Below, one piece after another: positions 1-11,700 of a stretch of 64,000 bases of DNA. Position numbers and translations under genes: made by a program. This stretch comes from Comamonas piscis. GTDB lineage: Bacteria > Pseudomonadota > Gammaproteobacteria > Burkholderiales > Burkholderiaceae_C. Numbering within the stretch: position 1 is the stretch's first letter; the number at the start of each line of letters is the position of its first letter. The notes under the pieces were generated by a model that saw nothing but the letters and a program-made list of their open reading frames with translations, had not been told where the DNA came from and searched no databases. The stretch spans positions 4,712,001 through 4,776,000 of the forward strand of contig NZ_CP058554.1 of assembly GCF_014109725.1 (NCBI RefSeq). The letters are read 5' to 3'.

Positions 1-3000
1 GTCACCAAGCTAGCGGCGGTGTTGCCAACGGTGGACTTGCTGTCCGTGTTGTTAGCGGTGTTGGACTCGTAGCTTTGAGCTGCTGCATTGATGCTTGCGC
101 TGATCGTGCCTTCGGCTGCCGTGAAGGTCGCCGAGCAGCTGATGCTGTCGTTCACTGCCAGGTTGGCGTTCGCACCGCAGATGGCTGGAATGCTGGTGCC
201 ACCGTTGTTCACGGTCATCTCGCAGCTGGCATTGACCGCATTGGCTGGGCCATTGTTGGTACATACGCCAGTGATGGTCACGCTGTCACCCACTACCACA
301 GCGCCTGCTGGGATGGAGGTGATCTGCGCTTGCATGTCGGCAACCGCGTTGTCGGTCTCGACCGAGCAGGCGTTGCCTGCGCAAGCTGCAGCAATGTCGC
401 TGGCCACGGTGTTGGTGATCTTGCCGTTGCTGGTGGCAGGCGCAATCACTTCCACGGTGAACTCAACGGTCTTCTCTCCTGGACCTTCGGCAGTTTGCGC
501 TGGCACGTTCACGCTTTGCTCGCAGCTGGTACCTGCTGCGTCGCACTTCTGAGGTACTTCGCTCCAGCCCTGGGTCAGGTCAGGAGCATTTCCGCCGACA
601 AACTTAGTGCCTTCAGGCACGGTCTCGGTCAGCACGGTAGTGCCCGCAGTACCGCCGGTGTTGGTCACCAACATCGCGTAGGTCAGCTTGTCGCCAATCT
701 TGGTGGCGTAGCTGGCTGGCACAGCCGCGCCATTGACTTGCACCAAGCTCTTGACGATGTTCAGCGCTGCTGGCGTGTTCACCTTGACAGTTGTAGTAGC
801 CGTGTTGTTGGCCGTATCACGGTCATACAGGTTATTGCTCGTAGCCACGCTCACGGCATAGTCACCCGCCGTGCTTGGCGTGAGCTTGGTCGTGCAGGTG
901 ATGCTGGAGCCAGAAGCCAAGGTCGCTGCTGGGCTGGTTGGCGTGCAAGTCGTCACGGCATTCGCTGGAGCGGTCACCACGCAAGATGCGTTCAGTGCTG
1001 CTTGTGGGCCATTGTTTTTGCAAATGGCCGTGTAGGTCAGCTCAATGCCGGTCGTGCTGGTCGTGCCTGGCGTGACCGTCACAGTAGCCTGCATATCTGC
1101 ACTTTGCGCGTTGGTCGTCACCACACAAGTGGTGCAGGTGCCCACCGAGCTGGTAGCAGTGTCCACAATGGTCGCAGTCGTGCCTGGGCTCGCAACGGTC
1201 ACGGTGTAGGTCACCGCGCTGGTTTGGTTCGCCGCCACTGGTACGGTTTGCGCGCACTGTGTGCCCGCTGCCGTGCAGCCTGCGCCCCAGCCTTGGCCGG
1301 TGCCTGTGTAGGTGGTGCCTGCTGGCACGGTCATGCCCACGTCGGTGCTGCCTGCAGTACCGCCGCTGTTCACAACCGTCACGGTGTAGGTCAGCACGTC
1401 ACCTGGCTTGGCCAGGTAGTTAGCTGGCACTGCTGCGCCGTTCACTTCGGTCAACACATTGGTGGTCACCAAGCTAGCGGCGGTGTTGCCAACGGTGGAC
1501 TTGCTGTCCGTGTTGTTAGCGGTGTTGGACTCGTAGCTTTGAGCTGCTGCATTGATGCTTGCGCTGATCGTGCCTTCGGCTGCCGTGAAGGTCGCCGAGC
1601 AGCTGATGCTGTCGTTCACTGCAAGGTTGGCGTTCGCACCGCAGATGGCTGGAATGCTGGTGCCACCGTTGTTCACGGTCATCTCGCAGCTGGCGTTGAC
1701 CGCAGTGGCTGGGCCATTGTTGGTACATACGCCAGTGATGGTCACGCTCTCACCCACCACCACAGCCGAGGCTGGGATGCCAGTGATTTGCGCTTGCATG
1801 TCGGCCACTGCGTTAGCAGTCTCGACCGAGCAAGTACCGGAGGTGCAAGCTGCGCCTACGCTGCTCTCAACCGTATTGGTGATCTTGCCGTTGCTGGTCG
1901 CTGGGGCAATCACTTCCACGGTGAACTCAACGGTCTGTTCACCGGCAGCACCTTGAGCGCTTTGCGCTGGCACCGTCACGCTTTGCTCGCAGGTGCTACC
2001 TGCTGCGCCGCAGGCCGGTGCTTGGCTCCAGCCCTGGCTCTCATTAGGAGCGGTGCCGCCCACAAACTGGGTACCTTCTGGCACGGTCTCGGTCAGGATC
2101 GTCGTGCCAGAGGTGCCGCCGGTGTTGGTTACCACCATCGCGTAGGTCAGCTTGTCGCCAATCTTGGTGGCATAGCCAGCAGTCGCATCTTCGCCGTTGA
2201 CTTGCACCAAGCTCTTGACGATGTTCAGTGCCGCTGGCGTGTTGACCTTGACGCTGGTGTTAGCCGTGTTGTTGGCTGGCGTTGCGTCGTACAGATCATT
2301 GCTGGTGGCAACGCTCAGCGCGTAATCACCAGCGGTGCTTGGCGTGAGCTTGGTGACGCAGCTGATGCTGTCGCCCGAAGCCAAGCTCGCCGCTGGGCTG
2401 GTTGGCGTGCAGACTACAGCCGATGCGCCCGCTGGTGCGTTCACCACGCAAGATGCGTTCAGTGCTGCTTGTGGGCCATTGTTTTTGCAAATGGCCGTGT
2501 AGGTCAGCTCAATGCCGGTCGTGCTGGTCGTGCCTGGCGTGACCGTCACAGTAGCCTGCATATCTGCACTTTGCGCGTTGGTCGTCACCACACAAGTGGT
2601 GCAGGTGCCCACCGAGCTGGTAGCAGTGTCCACAATGGTCGCAGTCGTGCCTGGGCTCGCAACGGTCACGGTGTAGGTCACCGCGCTGGTTTGGTTCGCC
2701 GCCACTGGTACGGTTTGCGCGCACTGTGTGCCCGCTGCCGTGCAGCCTGCGCCCCAGCCTTGGCCGGTGCCTGTGTAGGTGGTGCCTGCTGGCACGGTCA
2801 TGCCCACGTCGGTGCTGCCTGCAGTACCGCCGCTGTTCACAACCGTCACGGTGTAGGTCAGCACGTCACCTGGCTTGGCCAGGTAGTTAGCTGGCACTGC
2901 TGCGCCGTTCACTTCGGTCAACACATTGGTGGTCACCAAGCTAGCGGCGGTGTTGCCAACGGTGGACTTGCTGTCCGTGTTGTTAGCGGTGTTGGACTCG

Positions 3001-6000
3001 TAGCTTTGAGCTGCTGCATTGATGCTTGCGCTGATCGTGCCTTCGGCTGCCGTGAAGGTCGCCGAGCAGCTGATGCTGTCGTTCACTGCAAGGTTGGCGT
3101 TCGCACCGCAGATGGCTGGAATGCTGGTGCCACCGTTGTTCACGGTCATCTCGCAGCTGGCGTTGACCGCAGTGGCTGGGCCATTGTTGGTACATACGCC
3201 AGTGATGGTCACGCTCTCACCCACCACCACAGCCGAGGCTGGGATGCCAGTGATTTGCGCTTGCATGTCGGCCACTGCGTTAGCAGTCTCGACCGAGCAA
3301 GTACCGGAGGTGCAAGCTGCGCCTACGCTGCTCTCAACCGTATTGGTGATCTTGCCGTTGCTGGTCGCTGGAGCAATCACTTCCACGGTGAACTCAACGG
3401 TCTGCTGACCAGCAACACCATCGGCGCCTTGGGCTGCCACCGTCACGCTTTGCGTGCAGGTGCTTCCTGCTGCGTCGCAGACTTGCGTTACTTGGCTCCA
3501 GCCCTGGCTCTCATTAGGAGCGATGCCGCCCACGAACTGGGTACCTTCTGGCACGGTCTCGGTCAGGACCGTCGTGCCACTGGTGCCGCCTGCGTTCGTC
3601 ACCAACATTGCGTACGTCAGCTTGTCGCCGATCTTGGCTGCGTAGTTGGCTGGCACAGCAGCGTCGTTGACCAGCGCCAGGCTCTTGACGATGCGCAGGT
3701 CAGCGGGCGTGTTGACCTTGACGCTAGTGCTGGCAGTGTTGTTGCCAGTATTTACGTCGTACAGCGTGTTGCCCGTGGTGACGCTCACTGCGTAATCACC
3801 AGCGGTGCTTGGCGTGAGCTTGGTGACGCAGCTGATGCTGTCGCCCGAAGCCAAGGTCGCCGCTGGGCTCGTTGGCGTGCAGACTACAGCCGATGCGCCC
3901 GCTGGTGCGCTCACCACGCAAGATGCGTTCAGTGCTGCTTGTGGGCCATTGTTCTTGCAAATGGCCGTGTAGGTCAGCTCAATGCCGGTCGTGCTGGTCG
4001 TGCCTGGCGTGACCGTCACGCTTGCCACCATGTCTGCCTGCTGCGTGTTGGTCGTCACCACACAAGTGGTGCAGGTGCCCACCGAGCTGGTAGCTGTGTC
4101 CACAATGGTCGCAGTCGTGCCTGGGCTCGCAACGGTCACGGTGTAGGTCACTGTGCTGGTTTGGTTCGCCGCCACTGGTACGGTTTGCGCGCACTGTGTG
4201 CCCGCTGCCGTGCAGCCTGCGCCCCAGCCTTGGCCGGTGCCTGTGTAGGTGGTGCCTGCTGGCACGGTCATGCCCACGTCGGTGCTGCCTGCAGTACCGC
4301 CGCTGTTCACAACCGTCACGGTGTAGGTCAGCACGTCACCTGGCTTGGCCAGGTAGTTAGCTGGCACTGCTGCGCCGTTCACTTCGGTCAACACATTGGT
4401 GGTCACCAAGCTAGCGGCGGTGTTGCCAACGGTGGACTTGCTGTCCGTGTTGTTAGCGGTGTTGGACTCGTAGCTTTGAGCTGCTGCATTGATGCTTGCG
4501 CTGATCGTGCCTTCGGCTGCCGTGAAGGTCGCCGAGCAGCTGATGCTGTCGTTCACTGCCAGGTTGGCGTTCGCACCGCAGATGGCTGGAATGCTGGTGC
4601 CACCGTTGTTCACGGTCATCTCGCAGCTGGCATTGACCGCATTGGCTGGGCCATTGTTGGTACATACGCCAGTGATGGTCACGCTGTCACCCACCACCAC
4701 AGCCGAGGCTGGGATGCCAGTGATCTGCGCTTGCATGTCGGCGACAGCATTTGCCGTCTCCACACTGCAGTTGGCGCCTGCGCAAGCAGCTGCCACATCA
4801 CTCAGCACCGTATTGGTGATCTTGCCATTCGTCGTAGCCGGTGCAACGACCTCGACAGTGAACTGCACGGTCTGTTCGCTGGCCACGCCATCGGCGCCTT
4901 GGGCTGCCACCGTCACGCTTTGCGTGCAGGTGCTTCCTGCTGCGTCGCAGACTTGCGTTACTTGGCTCCAGCCCTGGCTCTCATTAGGAGCGATGCCGCC
5001 CACGAACTGGGTACCTTCTGGCACGGTCTCGGTCAAGACCGTCGTGCCACTGGTGCCGCCGGCGTTGGTCACCAACATCGCGTAGGTCAGCTTGTCGCCG
5101 ATCTTGGCTGCGTAGTTGGCTGGCACATCGGCGCCGTTGACCAGCACCAGGCTCTTGACGATGCGCAGGTCAGCGGGCGTGTTGACCTTGACGCTAGTGC
5201 TGGCAGTGTTGTTGCCAGTATTTACGTCGTACAGCGTGTTGCCCGTGGTAACGCTCACTGCGTAATCACCAGCGGTGCTTGGCGTGAGCTTGGTGACGCA
5301 GCTGATGCTGTCGCCCGAAGCCAAGGTCGCCGCTGGGCTCGTTGGCGTGCAGATTGCTGCCGATGCGCCCGCTGGTGCGCTCACCACGCAAGATGCGTTC
5401 AGTGCTGCTTGTGGGCCATTGTTTTTGCAAATGGCCGTGTAGGTCAGTTCAATGCCGGTCGTGCTGGTCGTGCCTGGCGTGACCGTCACAGTAGCCTGCA
5501 TATCTGCACTTTGCGCGTTGGTCGTCACCACACAAGTGGTGCAGGTGCCCACCGAGCTGGTAGCAGTGTCCACAATGGTCGCAGTCGTGCCTGGGCTCGC
5601 AACGGTCACGGTGTAGGTCACCGCGCTGGTTTGGTTCGCCGCCACTGGTACGGTTTGCGCGCACTGTGTGCCCGCTGCCGTGCAGCCTGCGCCCCAGCCT
5701 TGGCCGGTGCCTGTGTAGGTGGTGCCTGCTGGCACGGTCATGCCCACGTCGGTGCTGCCTGCAGTACCGCCGCTGTTCACAACCGTCACGGTGTAGGTCA
5801 GCACGTCACCTGGCTTGGCCAGGTAGTTAGCTGGCACTGCTGCGCCGTTCACTGCGGTCAACACATTGGTGGTCACCAAGCTAGCGGCGGTGTTGCCAAC
5901 CGTGGACTTGCTGTCCGTGTTGTTAGCGGTGTTGGACTCGTAGCTTTGAGCTGCTGCATTGATGCTTGCGCTGATCGTGCCTTCGGCTGCCGTGAAGGTC

Positions 6001-8799
6001 GCCGAGCAGCTCAGCGTCTCGCCCACTGCCAAGGTCCGGGCTGCATCGCAAGTCGCAGTGATGGATGCACCACCGTTGCTGACAACCATGGCGCAGCTAG
6101 CGCTTGCTGCACTGGCTGGGCCGTTGTTGGTACACAGGCCCGTGATGGTCACGCTGTCACCAACCACCACGGCCGTAGCTGGGATGGAGGTGATTTGCGC
6201 TTGCATGTCTGCAACCGCGTTGTCGGTCTCAACCGAGCAGGCGTTGCCTGCGCAAGCTGCAGCAATGTCGCTGGCCACGGTGTTGGTGATCTTGCCGTTG
6301 CTGGTGGCAGGCGCAATCACTTCCACGGTGAACTCAACGGTCTTCTCTCCTGGACCTTCGGCAGTTTGCGCTGGCACGTTCACGCTTTGCTCGCAGCTGG
6401 TACCTGCTGCGTCGCACTTCTGAGGTACTTCGCTCCAGCCCTGGGTCAGGTCAGGAGCATTTCCGCCGACAAACTTAGTGCCTTCAGGCACGGTCTCGGT
6501 CAGCACGGTAGTGCCCGCAGTGCCACCGGTGTTGGTCACCACCATCGCGTAGGTCAGCTTGTCGCCAATCTTGGCCGCGTAGCTCTGCGGTACAGCCAAG
6601 CCATTGACTTGCACCAAGCTCTTGACGATGTTCAGCGCTGCTGGCGTGTTCACCTTGACGCTGGTGTTCGCAGTGTTGTTAGCGGGCGCTTTGTCGTACA
6701 AGTCATTGCTGGTCACAACGCTCACGGCATAGTCATCCGCCGTGCTTGGCGTGAGTTTGGTGGTGCAGGTGATGCTGGAGCCCGAGGCAAGCGTTGCTGC
6801 TGGTGTCGTTGGCGCGCAAGTCGTCACGGCATTCGCTGGAGCGGTCACCACGCAAGCTGCATTGAGCGCGCTTTGTGGGCCGTTGTTCTTACACACGCTG
6901 GTGTAGATCAGTTCCACACCGGTGGTGCTGATAGCGCCTGGCGTCACGGTCACGCTGGCCGCCATGTCTGCCTGCTGCGTGTCGGTAGTGACCTGGCACG
7001 TTGTGCAGGTGCCCACCGAGCTGGTGGCAGTGTCAACGATGGTCGCAGTTGTACCTGGGTTGGCAACCGTCACCGTGTACTGCACCGTCTTGGTCTCGCC
7101 TGCACCCACTGGCACAGTCTGCGCGCACTGCGTACCCGCTGCCGCGCAACCTGCGCTCCAACCCTCACCCGTTCCGGTGTAGGTCGTGCCTGCCGGTACG
7201 GTATGGCCCACGTTGGTGGAGCCGGCGGTACCACCACTGTTGGTGACGCTCACGGTGTAGGTCAACACATCACCTGGCTTGGCCAGATAACCAGCTGGCA
7301 CAGGGCTGCCATTCACAGCCGTCAAGACGTTGGTGGTTGCCAGGCTGGCTGGCGTGTTACCCACCGTGGACTTGGTGTCCGTGTTGTTGGCCGTGTTGCT
7401 CTCGTAGCTTTGCGTGCTGGTATTGATGGTGGCGCTGATCGCGCCCTGCCCTGCATTGAAGGTGGCAGTGCAGCTCAAGCTTGAGCCCATTGCCAGGTTG
7501 GTGTTCGCACTGCAGGTGCCGGCAATGCTGGTGCCCGCATTGTTTACGGTCATCGCGCAGCTGGCGTTCACCGCATTGGCGGGGCCGTTGTTGGTACAGG
7601 TGCCGGTTATGGTGACGCTTTGACCCACGACCACCGCCGTAGCGGGGATGGAGCTGATCTGCGCTTGCATATCAGCCACTGCATTGGCCGTCTCGACCGC
7701 GCAAGTACCGGAAGTACAAGCTGCAGCAATGTCGCTGCTCACGGTGTTGGTGATCTTGCCGTTGCTGGTCGCTGGGGCAAGCACTTCCACGGTGAACTGC
7801 ACTGTCTGCTGACCAGCTACTCCTTGGGCGTTTTGTGCCGGTACGGACACGCTTTGCGTGCAGGTGCTGGCTGCGACTGCGCAGGCCTGTGGTGCCTGGC
7901 TCCAGCCTTGGCTTGGGTTGCTGCTGACGCCAACAAACCGGGTGCCATCTGGCACGGTTTCGGTCAGAACCGTGGTACCGGCTGTGCCACCGGTGTTGGT
8001 CACCAACATGGCATAGGTCAGCGTGTCGCCGATCTTGGCCACGTAGTTATTTGGCACAGCCGCGCCATTGACTTGCGCCAGGCTCTTGACGATACGCAGG
8101 GCTGCTGGCGTGTTGGCCTTCACGGTCGCGGTGGCCGAGTTGTTGCCAGGTACAGCGTCATACAGCGTGTTGCTGGTGGCAACGCTCACGGCGTAGTCAC
8201 CCACGACACTCGGTGTGAGCTTGGTGGTACAGGTGATGCTGGACCCGGAAGCGAGCGTTGCAGCAGGACTGGTGGGCGTACAGGTCGTCAAGGCGCCAGC
8301 GGGAGCGGTCACCGTGCAAGCAGCGTTCAAGGCGGTTTGCGGGCCGATGTTCTTGCAGATGCTGGTGTAGGTCAGCTCCACCCCCGTCGCGCTGGTGGTG
8401 CCTGGGCTGACCGAGATGCTGGCATCCATGTCGGCCTGTTGCGTGCCGGTAGTGACCTGGCAAGTCGTGCAGGTGCCCACCGAGCTGGTGGCGGTGTCAA
8501 CGATAGTGGCAGTGCTGCCTGGGCTGGCAACGGTGACGGTGTAGGTCAGCGTGCTGCTTTGGTTTGCGCCAACTGGCACGGTTTGCGAGCATTGCGTGCC
8601 CGCCGTGGTGCAACCTGCACCCCAGCCTTGGCCGCTGCCCGTATAGGTGGTACCGGCTGGCACGGTTTGGCCCACGTCGGTAGAGCCTGCGGTGCCACCG
8701 CTATTAACGACGGTCACGGTATAGGTCAGCACATCGCCGGGCTTGGCCAGGTAGTTAGCGGGCACGGCTGCGCCGTTCACTGCCGTCAAGACATTGGTG
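1..8799 (-). repeat. Six tandem ~1.47-kb coding repeats
   Basis: Anchoring on the recurring GTCACCAAGCTAGC (GTTGCCAGGCT in diverged units), units begin at 1, 1465, 2932, 4402, 5872 and 7336, and the last ends at 8799. Periods are 1464, 1467, 1470, 1470, 1464 and 1464 bp, all multiples of three, so the protein frame is kept. Each unit encodes about 488-490 residues, made of four Ig-like domains in two alternating types. Stretches such as about 960-1464 recur almost unchanged in the units at 1465, 2932 and 4402. The unit at 7336 is the most diverged. The array probably continues beyond position 1. Confidence 0.93.
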
Positions 8800-11700
8800 G
8801 TTGCCAGGCTAGCCGGGGTGTTGACCGACAGGCTATGGCTGGTGCAATAGGTGGTGGCGCTGCTGACGCAGCTGGCACTGGGGTCCACGCCGGGGGCGCC
8901 CGCGCCGGTCGGGTTGGTGGCCGCGTAGTTGACCAAGGTACCGCCGGTACCAGGCAACGTGACGGTCAGCTGGACATTGGCCGTTGCACCGGCGGCCAGC
9001 GGGCCCGCAACGGTACAGGTCAGCAGAGCTGCAGCACTGCTGGGCAGTGCGCCGCAAGTGGCACCGCTCACTGCGGTGGCTACTACGCCTGCGGGCAGTT
9101 TGTCCTTGATGACCAGGTTGCTACCGGTAGCCAACTGGCCACTGTTGCTCAGGGTCAGGGTGTAGACGTAGCTGGAGCCGGTCAGCGCAGTGGCCGCACC
9201 GGTTTTGCTCAGGCTGACATTCGCGGGGGTGCTGGATGCCGTGGTCGAGCTGGCACAGACAACGGTGGTGCCATTGGTACAAGCCGCACCTGGATTGACC
9301 CCGGGGTTGCCACTGCCCGATGGATGGGTGGCCGCATAGTTGACGACATTGCCGCCACCACTTGGCATGGTCACGGTCAGTTGGATGCTGGCAGAGCCGC
9401 CATCGGCAGCAATCGGATCGGCAACGGTACAGGTCAGCAGGGCACCAGCTGCGCTGGGCAGGGTGCCGCAGTTGGCGCCAGTGACAGCGGTAGCCACCAT
9501 GCCGGTGGCCAGTTGGTCGCGCACCACCACGTTGGAGGCGGTAGCGGTCTGGCCGCTGTTGGTCAGCGCCAGCGTGTAGACATAGCTGTTGCCAGCTACG
9601 GCAGTGGCAGCGCCGGATTTGACCAGGCTGACATTGGCCGGGGTCTTGACGGTCACCACACCTGTGGTGGGATCGCAGGCTTCAGTTGTCGCTGCAGCGG
9701 TACATGTGGGGTCACCACCGCCGCCCAGGTTGGCAGTGTTGCCAGCACCCGTGCTGGTGGCCGACGATGCGACCGACACGGGGATCGTCAGCACATAACT
9801 GCCATCGGACAAGCCGCTGGCCAGCTGGCAAGCACCAATGCTGCTGCCGCTGGTGCTGCAACCACTCAAGGTGGCAGCACCGCTGACGGTGGGCACGCCG
9901 GACAAGGTCACGCCGGTGGGCAGGCTGTCGGCAATGCTGATGGCTGCGGTGGTCGGGCCATTGGTCACAGCAATGGTGATGCGGTAGCTCTGGCTGCTGG
10001 CCCCCACCACAAAGCTGGTGGGCGATGCAGCCTTGGTAACGCTGAGCTTGGGGTAGATCGGCGTGTTGGTGAAGGTACAGCTGATGTCATCACCGGCCTG
10101 GGGGGTCACCGAGATGGACGTACCCGTGCCCGAACCCACGCTGGTGCCACCCGCAGTGGCATTGGTGCAGGCATAGGTGGTGGTGTAGCGGGCCAGGTTG
10201 GTCGCAGGCGTGCCGGCAGCGGTCTGCGTCAGCAGGTAGGTGGTGCCAGCCGTTGCGGTGGTCGGGCCTGCCGAGGCGGTGTTTTGCACACCGCTGGTGG
10301 AGGCGCTAGGGCCGCCATTGTTGATACCCACGGTGAACTGGTCGGTGCCAAGAATGCGGCCCGACACGACGGTGTTGACTGTCAGCTTGGGCGCAATGGC
10401 GCTGTTGCTGAAGGTGCAACTGATGTTGTCGCCGGCCTGGGGCGTCAAGGGGAAGCTGGTGCCCGTGCCCGAAGGCATAACCGTGCCGGCAACGCCTGCG
10501 TTGGTACAGCTGTAGCTGCTGGTGTAGCGCGCCAGATTGGCGCCAGCGGTCGCAGATTCGCTCAGGGTATAGCTGGTGCCAGCAGCAGCCGTGAAGGCCG
10601 TGGTGCTGGCCGTCGTGCCCGTGCCGGTGGTGGATGCGGTGGGGCCGCCGCTGATCGCCACCGAGAACTGGTCGGATGCCGATGCACGCGAGACGATGGT
10701 CTTGGCCAGAGTCAGGCGTGGCGCAATCGGGGTATTGGTGAAGGTACAGGTGATGGCATCGCCTGCCTTCGGCGTCACGTTCAGCGTCGTGCCCGTGCCC
10801 GGGGCCACCGTGGTGCCGCCAGCGGTGGGATTGGTACAGGCGTAGGTGGTGGTGTAACGCGCCAGCTCGGTCGTGCCAGAAGCGGTTTCGCTCAAGGTGA
10901 AGCTGGTGCCCGGGGTCGCGGCAAAGGCTGCGGTGCTTGCGCTGGCGTTGGTGCCCGACGTGGTCGCATTGGGGCCGTTGCTGATCGCGACCGTGAACTG
11001 GTCAGTGCCGTTGATCCGGCTTGCCACGCTGGCGACCACCGTCAAGGTGGCTGAAGGCACCACCGGAATCGAGTCAATGGCGCAGCCTGCCGTAGGCGTA
11101 TTCACAGCGGTACAGGCGGCCACCGTTGTGCTGGTCGGGTAGCTGCTGTTGGTGGGGTCGGTATTGTCCGTACCCACTTGGGCCTTGTTGACCAAGGTGG
11201 TGCTGGTGTTGGCCGATACGGTGGCAGTCACGGCGATGGTGGCGCTGGTGCTGGCCGCCAATGCGCCGCCGGTGTTGTTGCAGGTAAGCACATTGCTGTC
11301 GCCGCCCGAGCCCATCGCGCAGCTGAAGATGCCCTGTGTAGCGGTGACGGTGAAATTGCTCAGCCCCGTAGGGAACACATCGACCACACGCACAGTATTG
11401 GCCAAGGCTTCGACAGTCGCGGAGTTGGCGACTGTCAGCGTAAAGGCAACCGTATCGCCGGGCGCTTTTGACTGGGGGTTGGAGTGGGCCTTGGTCAGCC
11501 GCACGGTGGGTGGCGTCTGTGCCGTGTTCAGGTCAACAGCGCAACCGGCAGGAATGCTGTTGTTGGTACAGGTATTGACTTGCGCATTCGTGGGTGCCGT
11601 GGCGCCCAGAACAGCATCAGCACCGCCGGTAACCATGGCCTTGTTCATGTACTGATCGCCGCTGGTCATAGCACCGGCATTGGCCAACAGACTGAATTGG

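Noticed and set aside
75..7484. Very long plus-strand open frame (2,469 codons) over the repeat array
   Set aside because: It is antisense to the giant protein. Its Cys/His/Arg/Trp-rich translation has no domain character, and it stays open because the repeat period is a multiple of three, so one chance open unit is copied.
1..8799. Repeat array as a possible CRISPR or non-coding satellite
   Set aside because: The units are 1.46-1.47 kb, keep one coding frame throughout and encode Ig-like domains with conserved Cys; there are no short repeats with unique spacers.
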